A stretch of 40,887 nucleotides of DNA from CAZJKE01 sp964546585 (GTDB lineage Bacteria > Planctomycetota > Phycisphaerae > Phycisphaerales > SM1A02): contig CAZJKE010000015.1 in the NCBI GenBank assembly GCA_964546585.1, positions 1 to 40,887 on the forward strand. Reading direction: 5' to 3'. The position numbers were made by a program, and so were the translations under genes. Within the stretch, counting starts at the first letter, position 1. Each line of letters opens with the position of its first letter. Below are positions 8,167 through 16,462 of this stretch, one piece after another. The notes under the pieces are model-generated. The model ran no database searches. It saw nothing but the letters and a program-made list of their open reading frames with translations, and was not told where the DNA came from.

Positions 8167-8184
8167 AACGATCACGCGATCGTT
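8167..8184 (+). other. Second hairpin in the fusA leader
   Basis: AACGATC, the loop ACGC and GATCGTT form a perfect 7-bp stem located 35 nt before the fusA start at 8220. Confidence 0.45.
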
Positions 8185-8219
8185 GCCTGCAGAGAACCAA
8201 ACCACCCGAGGAGTACCGC

Positions 8220-10373
8220 ATGGCGATGCTGCCATGTCGGTCTAGAAATAGAGAAACCATGCCTACCGATCTGACCCGTGTACGAAACATCGGCATCTGC
8301 GCCCACATTGACGCCGGCAAGACAACAGTCACCGAGCGTGTGCTGTTCTATACGGGCAAGAACTACAAGATGGGCGAAGTCCACGAGGGCACGGCCACGA
8401 TGGACTTTCTCGAGGAGGAGCAGGAGCGCGGCATCACGATCCAGTCTGCCGCCACAACCTGCCCCTGGGAGTTCAATGGTGAAGCCTACACCGTCAACTT
8501 GATTGACACGCCCGGACATGTGGACTTCACCATCGAGGTCGAGCGATCGATGCGTGTGCTTGATGGAGCCATTGCAGTCTTCGACGGCAAGGAAGGCGTG
8601 GAAGCGCAGTCGGAAACGGTCTGGCGGCAGGCCGACAGATATCATGTCCCCCGCATCTGTCTCATCAACAAGATGGACAAGGTCGGAGCCGACTTCGAAT
8701 TCAGTTTCAACTCGATCCGCGAACGACTCGGCGCAAATGCCGTCGCCGTTCAACTTCCAATCGGTGCGGGCGATTCGCTGGCGGGACTCGTCGACCTGAT
8801 CGAAATGAAGGCCTATTACTTTGACAGCAGCGAACTTGGCGCCGTTGTGGAGCAGCGAGACATTCCTGAAGACATGGCGGAGATGGCGGAGTTGTGGAGG
8901 CACGACATCGTCGAGCGGATTGCAGAACTGGATGACGAACTGACCGAACTCTATCTGGAAGACGAATCGGCAATCACCGGTGACCAGTTGAAGGCAGCCC
9001 TCCGGCGAGCCACGCTGGACATGCGGGCCGTTCCAGTCTTCTGTGGCGCAGCGCTCAAGAACATCGGCATTCAGCGGGTCCTGAACGGTGTCATCGAGTA
9101 TCTGCCCAATCCGACCGAAGTGCCGGAGGTACAAGGTACGGACCCACGGGACTCCTCGAAGGAACTGACGCGGTCCCATGACGAGGACTCGCCCTTTTCT
9201 GCGTTGGTCTTCAAAGTCGTCAGCGACTCGCACGGCGATCTCACTTATGTGCGGGTGTATTCCGGAGCGTTGGAAAAGGGTACGCGGGTGCTGAATCCCT
9301 GCAACGGCCGAAAGGAGAATGTCTCTCGTATCTACGAGATGCACGCCAAGGACCGGCAGAGCCTTGACTCCGCTGGCGCTGGCATGATTGTCGCGGTGAT
9401 TGGATTGAAGCACTCTGCAACAGGCGACACGCTTTGCTCCACCACTGAACCGATCATTCTGGAACGCATGGACTTTCCTGATCCGGTCATCTCCATGTCC
9501 ATCGAACCAGCGACCAACGACGACAAGAAGAAACTCGGTGAGGCGCTCGGCACAATCGCCCGGGAAGATCCCTCATTCCAGTCGCGATACAACGACGAAA
9601 CCGGCGAGACGATCATCTCGGGCATGGGCGAACTCCATCTGGAGATCATCAAGAACAAACTCATGCGAGACATGAAGATCGGTGTCAATGTGGGAACTCC
9701 CCGCGTCAGTTACCGCGAAACGATTACAGGCACTGCCGACGGCGTTCGGGGCAGGTTCGTCAAGCAGACCGGCGGCCGCGGCCAGTTCGGGGATTGCATC
9801 GTCAACGCCAAACCTATGACGCAGGCCGAGGCGGATGCCGAAGGCCTGAACATGAAAGACGGCGTCATCTTTGTCGACGGCATCTCGCACGGTTCGATTC
9901 CTCGCGAGTACATCCCTTCGATCGAATCGGGCATCCGCGCAGCGGCCGGGTCGGGCATTCTTGGTGGTTACCCGATGGTCAATGTCTGCATCGAACTGAT
10001 CGACGGGTCCTACCACGAAGTCGATTCAAGTCAGGTGGCATTTGAACAGGCCGGTGCCCTTGCCTTCCGGCAGGCGTGCACCCAAGCGGGGCTGGCTCTC
10101 CTTGAGCCGATCATGAAGGTCACCATTACCACACCGGACGAATTCTTCGGCACGGTCAGCGGCGATCTGGCCAGCCGCCGCGGCCAGATAAGCGACTCGG
10201 AACTCCGAGGTGTCGTCCGCGTCATCAATGCTGAAGTGCCCTTGTCGGAAATGTTCGGATACACCACGGTGCTTCGTGGCATGACCCAGGGCCGCGCCTC
10301 CAGCACGATGGAACCGGCCGAATACCGCCTCATGCCGGAGAACCTCAAGCAGGAAGTGCTCAAGTTGCACTGA
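8220..10373 (+). CDS. fusA: Elongation factor G
   Basis: GTPase that drives translocation of tRNAs and mRNA on the ribosome and, with RRF, ribosome recycling. The G1 motif AHIDAGKTT, the switch I block ending RGITIQSA, G3 DTPGHVDF and G4 NKMD are intact, and domains II-V follow to the expected length. Two starts are possible. ATG 8220 has a well-placed GAGGAG ribosome binding site and adds 13 residues (MAMLPCRSRNRET); ATG 8259 gives the usual EF-G start (MPTDLTRVRNIG, 704 residues) but has only a weak site. The upstream start is given here. The gene is not in a str operon with rpsL and rpsG; its neighbour ribD begins 16 nt after its stop. Confidence 0.96.
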   Translation: MAMLPCRSRNRETMPTDLTRVRNIGICAHIDAGKTTVTERVLFYTGKNYKMGEVHEGTATMDFLEEEQERGITIQSAATTCPWEFNGEAYTVNLIDTPGHVDFTIEVERSMRVLDGAIAVFDGKEGVEAQSETVWRQADRYHVPRICLINKMDKVGADFEFSFNSIRERLGANAVAVQLPIGAGDSLAGLVDLIEMKAYYFDSSELGAVVEQRDIPEDMAEMAELWRHDIVERIAELDDELTELYLEDESAITGDQLKAALRRATLDMRAVPVFCGAALKNIGIQRVLNGVIEYLPNPTEVPEVQGTDPRDSSKELTRSHDEDSPFSALVFKVVSDSHGDLTYVRVYSGALEKGTRVLNPCNGRKENVSRIYEMHAKDRQSLDSAGAGMIVAVIGLKHSATGDTLCSTTEPIILERMDFPDPVISMSIEPATNDDKKKLGEALGTIAREDPSFQSRYNDETGETIISGMGELHLEIIKNKLMRDMKIGVNVGTPRVSYRETITGTADGVRGRFVKQTGGRGQFGDCIVNAKPMTQAEADAEGLNMKDGVIFVDGISHGSIPREYIPSIESGIRAAAGSGILGGYPMVNVCIELIDGSYHEVDSSQVAFEQAGALAFRQACTQAGLALLEPIMKVTITTPDEFFGTVSGDLASRRGQISDSELRGVVRVINAEVPLSEMFGYTTVLRGMTQGRASSTMEPAEYRLMPENLKQEVLKLH

Positions 10374-10377
10374 ATGG

Positions 10378-10383
10378 TACCGT
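10378..10383 (+). promoter_or_regulatory. -10-like TACCGT before ribD
   Basis: TACCGT lies 6 nt upstream of the ribD ATG in the short fusA-ribD gap. It could give a leaderless ribD mRNA in addition to read-through from fusA. Confidence 0.3.
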
Positions 10384-10389
10384 GCCGCG

Positions 10390-11478
10390 ATGCACTGCCA
10401 CGACACAATGATGCTGCGTCGAGCGGCTTCCCTGGCCACTCGCGGTCACGGCGGCGCCGAACCCAACCCGCTGGTCGGGTGCGTGATAGAGGACGCAGAC
10501 GGCAAAGTTGTCGGCGAGGGTTACCACCGAGTGTGTGGCGGCCCGCACGCCGAGATCGTTGCACTGAGAACTGCAGGAGATCGCGCCCAAGGCGGCTGCC
10601 TGTATGTCACATTGGAGCCGTGTTCACATCATGGACGCACACCACCGTGTACCGATGCGATCATGGCATCCGGAGTCAAACGCGTCGTCATTGGCACGCG
10701 CGACACCCATCCGAATGCCGGCGGTGGCGGGAATGTACTTGAACAAGGTGGTATCGATGTAGTGTTCGCCGGCGACAGTGTCTGCGATGACCTCGCGGCG
10801 CCCTTCCTTCATCGAATCACTACCGGACTACCGTGGGTGACATGCAAGTGGGCCCAGACGATTGACGGGTTCATTGCCACGGCGTCCGGAGACAGTCAGT
10901 GGATCAGCGGCGAAAAGAGCAGACAACTGCTTCACCGTGAGCGGGGACGCGTTGACGGACTCATCGTCGGTATCGGCACCGCGCTCAAGGATGATCCGAA
11001 CCTCACAGCGCGGTGTCCTCGGCCGCGTCGCACACCGCTGCGGGTCATCGTCGACCCATCACTGCGGCTCCCAGCATCGGCAAAGGTGCTCGACGAATCC
11101 GCTCCAACCATCATCGCCCACAGGGAATCATGTTCCCCCTCAAACCTCGATGCCGAGTTCATCGCACTCCCTGATCTGAAAGACGGTTCGATGGACCTCG
11201 CTCCTCTGATGCGACACCTCGCCTGCGAGCATGACGCTGCAACGGTACTGGTTGAGGGTGGCTGCGGCCTCATGAGCCATCTCTTTGCACAGCACCTTGT
11301 CAACGAGGCATGGGTCTTCACCGCCCCGCTATTGCTGGGTGACGCTGCTGCCACTTCCCCGATCACCGGCAGACATGTGTCGGAGATCTCCGGAGGCATC
11401 CCTCTTCGTCTCATGGACAGCAGACGCCGCGGCAGCGACATGGTTTCCCGCTACCGACTTGTCGCTACGGAGCGGTGA
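10390..11478 (+). CDS. ribD: Bifunctional riboflavin deaminase/reductase RibD
   Basis: Carries out the second and third steps of riboflavin synthesis: deamination of the pyrimidine and NADPH-dependent reduction of the ribosyl side chain. The N-terminal deaminase has the zinc ligands H53 (in HAE, with catalytic E55), C78 and C87 (EPCSHHGRTPPC). The C-terminal reductase begins near residue 145 (TCKWAQTIDGFIA) and includes DSQWISG and VEGGCGLMSHL. The 362-residue length is normal. No other riboflavin genes are in the window. Its 3' end overlaps the convergent DUF4340 gene by 14 bp. Confidence 0.95.
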   Translation: MHCHDTMMLRRAASLATRGHGGAEPNPLVGCVIEDADGKVVGEGYHRVCGGPHAEIVALRTAGDRAQGGCLYVTLEPCSHHGRTPPCTDAIMASGVKRVVIGTRDTHPNAGGGGNVLEQGGIDVVFAGDSVCDDLAAPFLHRITTGLPWVTCKWAQTIDGFIATASGDSQWISGEKSRQLLHRERGRVDGLIVGIGTALKDDPNLTARCPRPRRTPLRVIVDPSLRLPASAKVLDESAPTIIAHRESCSPSNLDAEFIALPDLKDGSMDLAPLMRHLACEHDAATVLVEGGCGLMSHLFAQHLVNEAWVFTAPLLLGDAAATSPITGRHVSEISGGIPLRLMDSRRRGSDMVSRYRLVATER

Positions 11479-12781
11479 TGAAGGGCAGCAATACCTCGCC
11501 CGCACTCGACTCGTGCTGGCGAAGTACGCCGTCACCGTTTTCCAGCAGCCATTGGCCATCGTCGCTCCGCGCAATCCGCACCGTGTCAAGCGGCCTGCCG
11601 TCATAACCCTCAAAGATGACAATCGCCGCTTCCTGACCACTTGGCCACGGCGCAATGGCAACTGAAGCAGGCTGGCTCTCAAGCAGCCAGTTCAACAGCG
11701 CAGCAACCGCTTCGCGAGGCGCCAGACGGCCCTCATCGCCAATCCACCGATCAAGGTCACGCTGCAACAGCCGTTCTTCGCCATTGCTTCGCACGCGAAC
11801 GCCCTTGATATCACTGGCGGCAACGCCACTTCCGCTGACATCGATGAGCATCTCCGACATTGGAAAGAGTCCGGTGAGATCCGCTGCACTCATGCGGAAG
11901 ACAACCGGCTGTGACACCATCATCGCGTATCGATCCTGGGTGCCCGCTGCAACTCGATTGCCTATCCGCAACTCTTCTGCGACGCCGTCACCGTCTTCGA
12001 CGGCAATGCTCAACACCGGATCGTCCAGTCCGAATGGAGCAAGGTCATCAGGAAACTCCATCACGAACTGACCCCGATGGGCGCCTGCAAGTTCCACGAT
12101 CCACTCGCCGACCACGGCGTTGTCGGCCCGTGTTCGGACCGGCGACAACATCATCCATCGCCCTTCCTGTCGTTCCAACGACAAGTAGTCATCGCCCGCC
12201 CGCCGCTCCAGCCTCCTTGCTTCGATCGCAGCGCCCGGAAACAACCGCCGATCCCTCCACTGCCGCATGTCTCCATCGACCAGGAGTCGGTGGAGGGATC
12301 TGTCCACAACAATCGCCTCGCCCCCGTCTACGGACGCAAACGCACGATCTCCCAGCATTGCCCGTCCCAGTGCAAACTCGGTCCTCTCTCCAGGAGACTC
12401 GAAGGAGACGATCGCCGCCGCTTTCGCGAGGCCAAGTACCTCTGCCGAAGTTTCACTCGCAACCGGCCCAAGTGATCGAAGCGATGATGCCGTATCGATC
12501 AGATGCTTGATTGCGCGGGGGGCCACGCGGCATGCAAACGGCTGAACCTGCCGCCACGAACCACTGTGCTTCTCAAACACGAACTGCTGATCCCCCTTCG
12601 CAACCACGATCCTCTCGGCGTTGTCGACTCCTGCAGATGCTATTTCATGCACGCTGGATGAACGGTCGCCCGGCGCATCGTCACCTCGCGCCCGGAAACG
12701 CACCGCACTGTCAATCGCCACGAGCGCCGCCGCCACGCACAACAGTATCACCAGCGAGCGTGATTGCACGACCTCCCTCAT
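11465..12781 (-). CDS. DUF4340-type protein of a Gld-like ABC system
   Basis: A 438-residue protein with one N-terminal membrane helix (about residues 9-25, SLVILLCVAAALVAID) and a large presumably extracytoplasmic part, resembling the DUF4340 family. Members usually follow GldG-like ABC genes, as here. The ATG at 12781 overlaps the stop of the upstream GldFG-like gene (ATGA), so it is translationally coupled and last in a three-gene operon. A longer frame to 12934 is rejected because of that overlap. Its biochemical role is not known; it may be an accessory subunit that helps couple the transporter to cell-envelope substrates (inference). Confidence 0.75.
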   Translation of the reverse strand: MREVVQSRSLVILLCVAAALVAIDSAVRFRARGDDAPGDRSSSVHEIASAGVDNAERIVVAKGDQQFVFEKHSGSWRQVQPFACRVAPRAIKHLIDTASSLRSLGPVASETSAEVLGLAKAAAIVSFESPGERTEFALGRAMLGDRAFASVDGGEAIVVDRSLHRLLVDGDMRQWRDRRLFPGAAIEARRLERRAGDDYLSLERQEGRWMMLSPVRTRADNAVVGEWIVELAGAHRGQFVMEFPDDLAPFGLDDPVLSIAVEDGDGVAEELRIGNRVAAGTQDRYAMMVSQPVVFRMSAADLTGLFPMSEMLIDVSGSGVAASDIKGVRVRSNGEERLLQRDLDRWIGDEGRLAPREAVAALLNWLLESQPASVAIAPWPSGQEAAIVIFEGYDGRPLDTVRIARSDDGQWLLENGDGVLRQHESSAGEVLLPFITAP

Positions 12782-15468
12782 GCCGCGCCCCTTCGAATCG
12801 ACACCACAAGGGCACTGCAAAGAAGAGCGGCGGGCCATCCAACCACAAGGAGTATTGTCCATGTCAGCCACGCTGCCGGCGAAATCGCGCCCATTCGCGG
12901 CACTTGCCTTCCCAGTGGCCCCGCTGCTACCCAATCATCCAATCCCGCCAGCCAGGCAGCGGATGCAAGCAACAACTCCGTGTTGCCGGGGTTCATGAGC
13001 GCCATTCGAGACCCGCCGATCGACACAGCGCGGTCGGACGCCCAGGACAACAGCCATCCGCCCGAGCCGATCACGACGGCACGCTGGCCCCCTGGCCGCT
13101 CAACAGCAATGGCGGCTGCGATCGGCTCGATGAAGTCACCGCCACCGAACCCACCTGGATGCTCCGCTGCCCAGTCTTCGTCGACCCAGCGGTCCGCCGA
13201 CGGTTCGACCACCATGAGCGGTTCGCCAAAGGCACCACTATCGAGTGGAATCGGCAGCGGCAGGTAGCAGCGGCTGGCCTCGATGGCTCTGGCAACAAGG
13301 TGCTCTGATCCTGTCCGGTCGATGTACTGGCCCCGTTGCACATCCTGTTGCCCTGGGCCCACCGGCACCCGCTCCAGCACGACACGGCCCGTGTCAGCAA
13401 AGCCACCGAGCGTTTCCACCAACCCCGCCCAAGGATCTCGCTGGCCGTACCGCGGCAGCATGCTCGGTTGCAGATTGAGTAGCACCGGTTCACCCTCTGC
13501 AATCAGGCGACGCGCTGCGGCAAGCACCGCCATTTCGCCCGGCGTAGCCTCCAGACCTGCGCGGCGGGAAGGTGGAATCACAATCCACGCGACCGGGCCT
13601 GACGTGATGAGCGGGCGAGGCGCCTCGGCGCACCTCCACTCCACCACACGAAATCGATTGGCCTCCAGTGCCAACCTCGCAGCATGGAGATCCACATTGT
13701 CGTCGTGCGGTTGCAGGAGCGCCGTGTCCTCGCCATGCAAAAATACCACCGTCGGGGTATGCCCGGAAGCCAAGGAACGCATCGCGGCGGAGATGACCTC
13801 TTCTCCCCGGAATCGTTGGTCAAATGCAACCCCACCATGTGCCTCCCTTCTCAGGCCCGTTGCGGGAAACAACACGGGGGCGGGAATCATCGTCGCGGCA
13901 TCCTCGGACATGATGACCGCACCTTGCCCTGCGACCAACTCGGCAGCAAGTTCGCCCAGATGCAGGTCGCCCAGAGCGCGAAGTTTGTCGTAGGCAGCGT
14001 TGATGTCCGCCGTCATGTCATCAAATGCCCCACCTTGCAGTCGCGCCCATGAAGCGAGGCCTCCGCTGCGTTCCTGTTGCATCCACCAGCCAACCTGCGA
14101 CAACTCACCGCCCCAGCGATCAAACGCCGTTGCGAGAATGTCGCGTGCGAGTCCGAGCCGCGGTATTGGCTGCGATGAATCGATTACCATCGCCCGGTCG
14201 ACCTCATCCAGAATCAGTCCACCCTTTTCTGAGAGGAGTCCGAGTCCACTGCCTATGGCTGCGAGCGTCTCTCGCTCTGATGCATCGGCAACCCCCATGG
14301 CTTCCTCTGCGTCCAATGAATGCACACCGGCAAACTGCATCAGATCCAGGAAGACCGTGGTTGCATGAGCCACAGCTTCTTCGCCGGCATGGAGTTCATC
14401 ACCGTACCGATCGATGAGGCGCCGCACCAGTTCCTCGTACTGCGTGACTGCTTCCGGCTGGGAGGGGTCGAGTCGATCCACGGTGACAAATGGACTTCGT
14501 TCTGAGTATCTGCGAAGGACTTCGTCCACCTGTCGCACGATGCCACGATCGGTCGTCGATTGATCAAGCAACACGACAATTCGCCATGGCCCGTCGAGGG
14601 AATCGAGCAGTTCCGTCGTTCGATCGCTGAGTTGGTATGCCCGCGTGCGTGTTGCATCGAAACGGCCTCGGACATGCAATGCGATGTCGTTGATCGCGAC
14701 CAGAGAGATGACCAGCAGGATCAGACCGCCGCAGATCCCCAGAGGCCCCGCACGGCAACCTCGCGTGCGTGCAACGCCGGAAGCGGCCGCGATCAGCAAC
14801 GCCACAGTGATTGAAAGAAAGTAGACGATCCCGGCGGTGTCTATCAGCCCGATGATGAACTCTCCTGCCCGCCTCAGTGGGTCGAGTTGATAGACAGGAT
14901 CAGCCCAGACCGACGGAAGATAGGCAGGAAGTACCCGAACTGACAGTGAAAACACGAGCCATGAAAGTGTCGTTGCAAGGTAGGCAACGATTTGCGATTC
15001 GGTCAGCGTGGACACGAACAGGCCACACGCCAGCACCGCGCCACCAAGAAGCATGAGACCCATGTACCCGCTGAGGACTTGCCCGTAATCTGGATCGGCA
15101 TGCAACTCCAGCGGGATGAGCAGTGGAAGAGTCGCCGCCAGTACCAGGGCGAGAAACACCCAAGCCGCCAAGAACTTGGCGGCGATGATCTGCCAATCCC
15201 GCACGGGTGCGGCAAGGACGATATCCCAAGTGCCCGCGCGCCGCTCCTCTGCCACCTGTCGCATGGTGATGGCCGGGCACAGGAGAAGCAACAACCATGC
15301 GGCGAGTTCAAAGACGCTCTGCAAGGTCGCGGTGTTGCCGGTTCCAAGAACATGTGCACAGAAACCGACACCCATCGCCATCGCCATGAATGCGGCGACG
15401 ATAGGCCCGGCTGGTACCAGCACCAGCACCCGGAGTTCACGGCACATCAGGCTGGCCAGAACCCTCAT
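12778..15468 (-). CDS. ABC permease fused to a GldG-like auxiliary domain
   Basis: An 896-residue membrane protein that looks like GldF and GldG in one chain. Residues 1 to about 250 carry an ABC-2-type permease with about six hydrophobic helices and the motif AEERRAGTWDIVLAAP typical of this group. A further helix near 260-280 leads into a long extracytoplasmic region resembling the ABC-type uncharacterised transport domain of GldG (IFT52-like), ending with a C-terminal membrane anchor (about residues 865-885). The start at 15468 overlaps the ATPase stop (ATGA). Gld proteins are known from gliding Bacteroidota; in other phyla the substrate is unknown. No gliding adhesin or type IX secretion gene is present. 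Confidence 0.82.
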   Translation of the reverse strand: MRVLASLMCRELRVLVLVPAGPIVAAFMAMAMGVGFCAHVLGTGNTATLQSVFELAAWLLLLLCPAITMRQVAEERRAGTWDIVLAAPVRDWQIIAAKFLAAWVFLALVLAATLPLLIPLELHADPDYGQVLSGYMGLMLLGGAVLACGLFVSTLTESQIVAYLATTLSWLVFSLSVRVLPAYLPSVWADPVYQLDPLRRAGEFIIGLIDTAGIVYFLSITVALLIAAASGVARTRGCRAGPLGICGGLILLVISLVAINDIALHVRGRFDATRTRAYQLSDRTTELLDSLDGPWRIVVLLDQSTTDRGIVRQVDEVLRRYSERSPFVTVDRLDPSQPEAVTQYEELVRRLIDRYGDELHAGEEAVAHATTVFLDLMQFAGVHSLDAEEAMGVADASERETLAAIGSGLGLLSEKGGLILDEVDRAMVIDSSQPIPRLGLARDILATAFDRWGGELSQVGWWMQQERSGGLASWARLQGGAFDDMTADINAAYDKLRALGDLHLGELAAELVAGQGAVIMSEDAATMIPAPVLFPATGLRREAHGGVAFDQRFRGEEVISAAMRSLASGHTPTVVFLHGEDTALLQPHDDNVDLHAARLALEANRFRVVEWRCAEAPRPLITSGPVAWIVIPPSRRAGLEATPGEMAVLAAARRLIAEGEPVLLNLQPSMLPRYGQRDPWAGLVETLGGFADTGRVVLERVPVGPGQQDVQRGQYIDRTGSEHLVARAIEASRCYLPLPIPLDSGAFGEPLMVVEPSADRWVDEDWAAEHPGGFGGGDFIEPIAAAIAVERPGGQRAVVIGSGGWLLSWASDRAVSIGGSRMALMNPGNTELLLASAAWLAGLDDWVAAGPLGRQVPRMGAISPAAWLTWTILLVVGWPAALLCSALVVSIRRGAA

Positions 15469-16343
15469 GACGATGATGCTCCAACCCAAAGCGCATAGGC
15501 GTCTTCGAGCGAACCGCCAAGGGGCTTGAGCAGCCGCAAACGTCCTCCCGCCCCGGCAATCGCCTCGCCAGTCTGCTCCGGCGTTCCTGAAACGACGCAG
15601 GCAATCCAATCATCATCAATCAACCGCTGCTGTTCCCCGCCAATCGCCGCAGCAACGGCATGCGGAGACACCTCGACGGCCGTGCGGTCGCAAGGCGTAT
15701 CTCGCTCGTCGAAGCGTCCGTCGAACACGATGTTGCCACATGCGAGCACTGCCACGCGGTGACAGGTGGCCTCGACCTCCGCAAGGTTGTGCGAGGAGTA
15801 GAGCACGGCGGCTGACTGTGCGATCTCAGCGAGCAATGCCCGAAGTTCGGATGCTTGCGAAGGATCCAGCCCGTTTGAGGGTTCGTCGAGTACCAACAGC
15901 GATGGGTCATGCAACATCGCGGCGGCCAACGCTACCCGCTGCCTGTACCCGCGGGAGAGTTGCGAGATCCGCCGCGTGAGAACGGTGTCGATCTGACACC
16001 GGTCTGCCCATCTGCCGATCGCCTCCCGAGGAATACCGCGGATCGCCGCCGCGGATGCAAGGCATTCCGAGACGCGGAATTCCCCGGGCAGTGGCGCCCC
16101 TTCCGCAAGCCAGCCAATGCGGGCCTTGGCGCGAACCGGAGCGGCTGCAAGCGAGACGCCGTCTATCTCGATATCCCCCGCATCAGGCTCGAGCACCCCG
16201 CAAAGCATCCGGATTGTCGTGGTCTTGCCAGCACCGTTTGGACCCAACAAGCCAACGAGTTCCCCTCGTTCAATGGTCAAATCAATGCCATCGACGGCTG
16301 TCAGGTTGCCGAATTTCTTGACTAGTCCGTGAACATGCAGCAT
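15465..16343 (-). CDS. ABC transporter ATP-binding protein, GldA-like
   Basis: The 292-residue nucleotide-binding subunit that should power the GldFG-like permease encoded next to it. Walker A GPNGAGKT is at 34-41, the signature LSRGYRQ at 129-135, Walker B LLVLDEP at 149-155 and the switch histidine H185 in SSHN. A C-terminal extension of about 90 residues is typical of multidrug/GldA-type ATPases that pair with ABC-2 permeases. First gene of a coupled three-gene operon; its stop overlaps the next ATG. A TTGACA-containing promoter immediately upstream suggests a very short leader. Confidence 0.93.
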   Translation of the reverse strand: MLHVHGLVKKFGNLTAVDGIDLTIERGELVGLLGPNGAGKTTTIRMLCGVLEPDAGDIEIDGVSLAAAPVRAKARIGWLAEGAPLPGEFRVSECLASAAAIRGIPREAIGRWADRCQIDTVLTRRISQLSRGYRQRVALAAAMLHDPSLLVLDEPSNGLDPSQASELRALLAEIAQSAAVLYSSHNLAEVEATCHRVAVLACGNIVFDGRFDERDTPCDRTAVEVSPHAVAAAIGGEQQRLIDDDWIACVVSGTPEQTGEAIAGAGGRLRLLKPLGGSLEDAYALWVGASSS

Positions 16344-16355
16344 CGGAAGGGGTGG

Positions 16356-16383
16356 ATTCTCCGTCGGAGCGGCCGTTTGTCAA
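16356..16383 (-). promoter_or_regulatory. Promoter for the GldA-like operon
   Basis: On the minus strand, TTGACA (16383-16378), a 16-nt spacer and GAGAAT (16361-16356). Transcription would begin about 6 nt before the ATG at 16343. The -35 is consensus; the -10 matches four of six. Confidence 0.45.
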
Positions 16384-16416
16384 GATAGGAGGCGTATTCT
16401 CCCGATGCCAAACCGA

Positions 16417-16444
16417 TTGCCTGTCCGCAAATCGGGGCTAGGCT
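16417..16444 (+). promoter_or_regulatory. Promoter for the GAF-receiver gene
   Basis: TTGCCT (16417-16422), a 16-nt spacer and TAGGCT (16439-16444), followed by a GGAGAG ribosome binding site before the ATG at 16463. Confidence 0.45.
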
Positions 16445-16462
16445 TGCAGTGGAGAGTTCCGC

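Larger units (their letters stand above)
7978..8219 (+). promoter_or_regulatory. Structured fusA leader RNA
   Basis: The region from the predicted transcription start to fusA holds no normal gene. It contains, in order: a 12-codon mini-ORF with a ribosome binding site (8073-8108), a C-rich tract (8114-8120), a strong GC hairpin (8128-8153), and a second perfect hairpin (8167-8184). The C tract could pair with the GGGG of the first hairpin's 5' arm, giving two mutually exclusive folds. Such an arrangement is typical of attenuator leaders, but no known riboswitch or r-protein leader was recognised. Confidence 0.4.

Noticed and set aside
8172..9413. Minus-strand frame of 413 codons
   Set aside because: It lies fully antisense to fusA and has no motif or ribosome binding site. 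Long antisense frames are expected opposite GC-rich codons.
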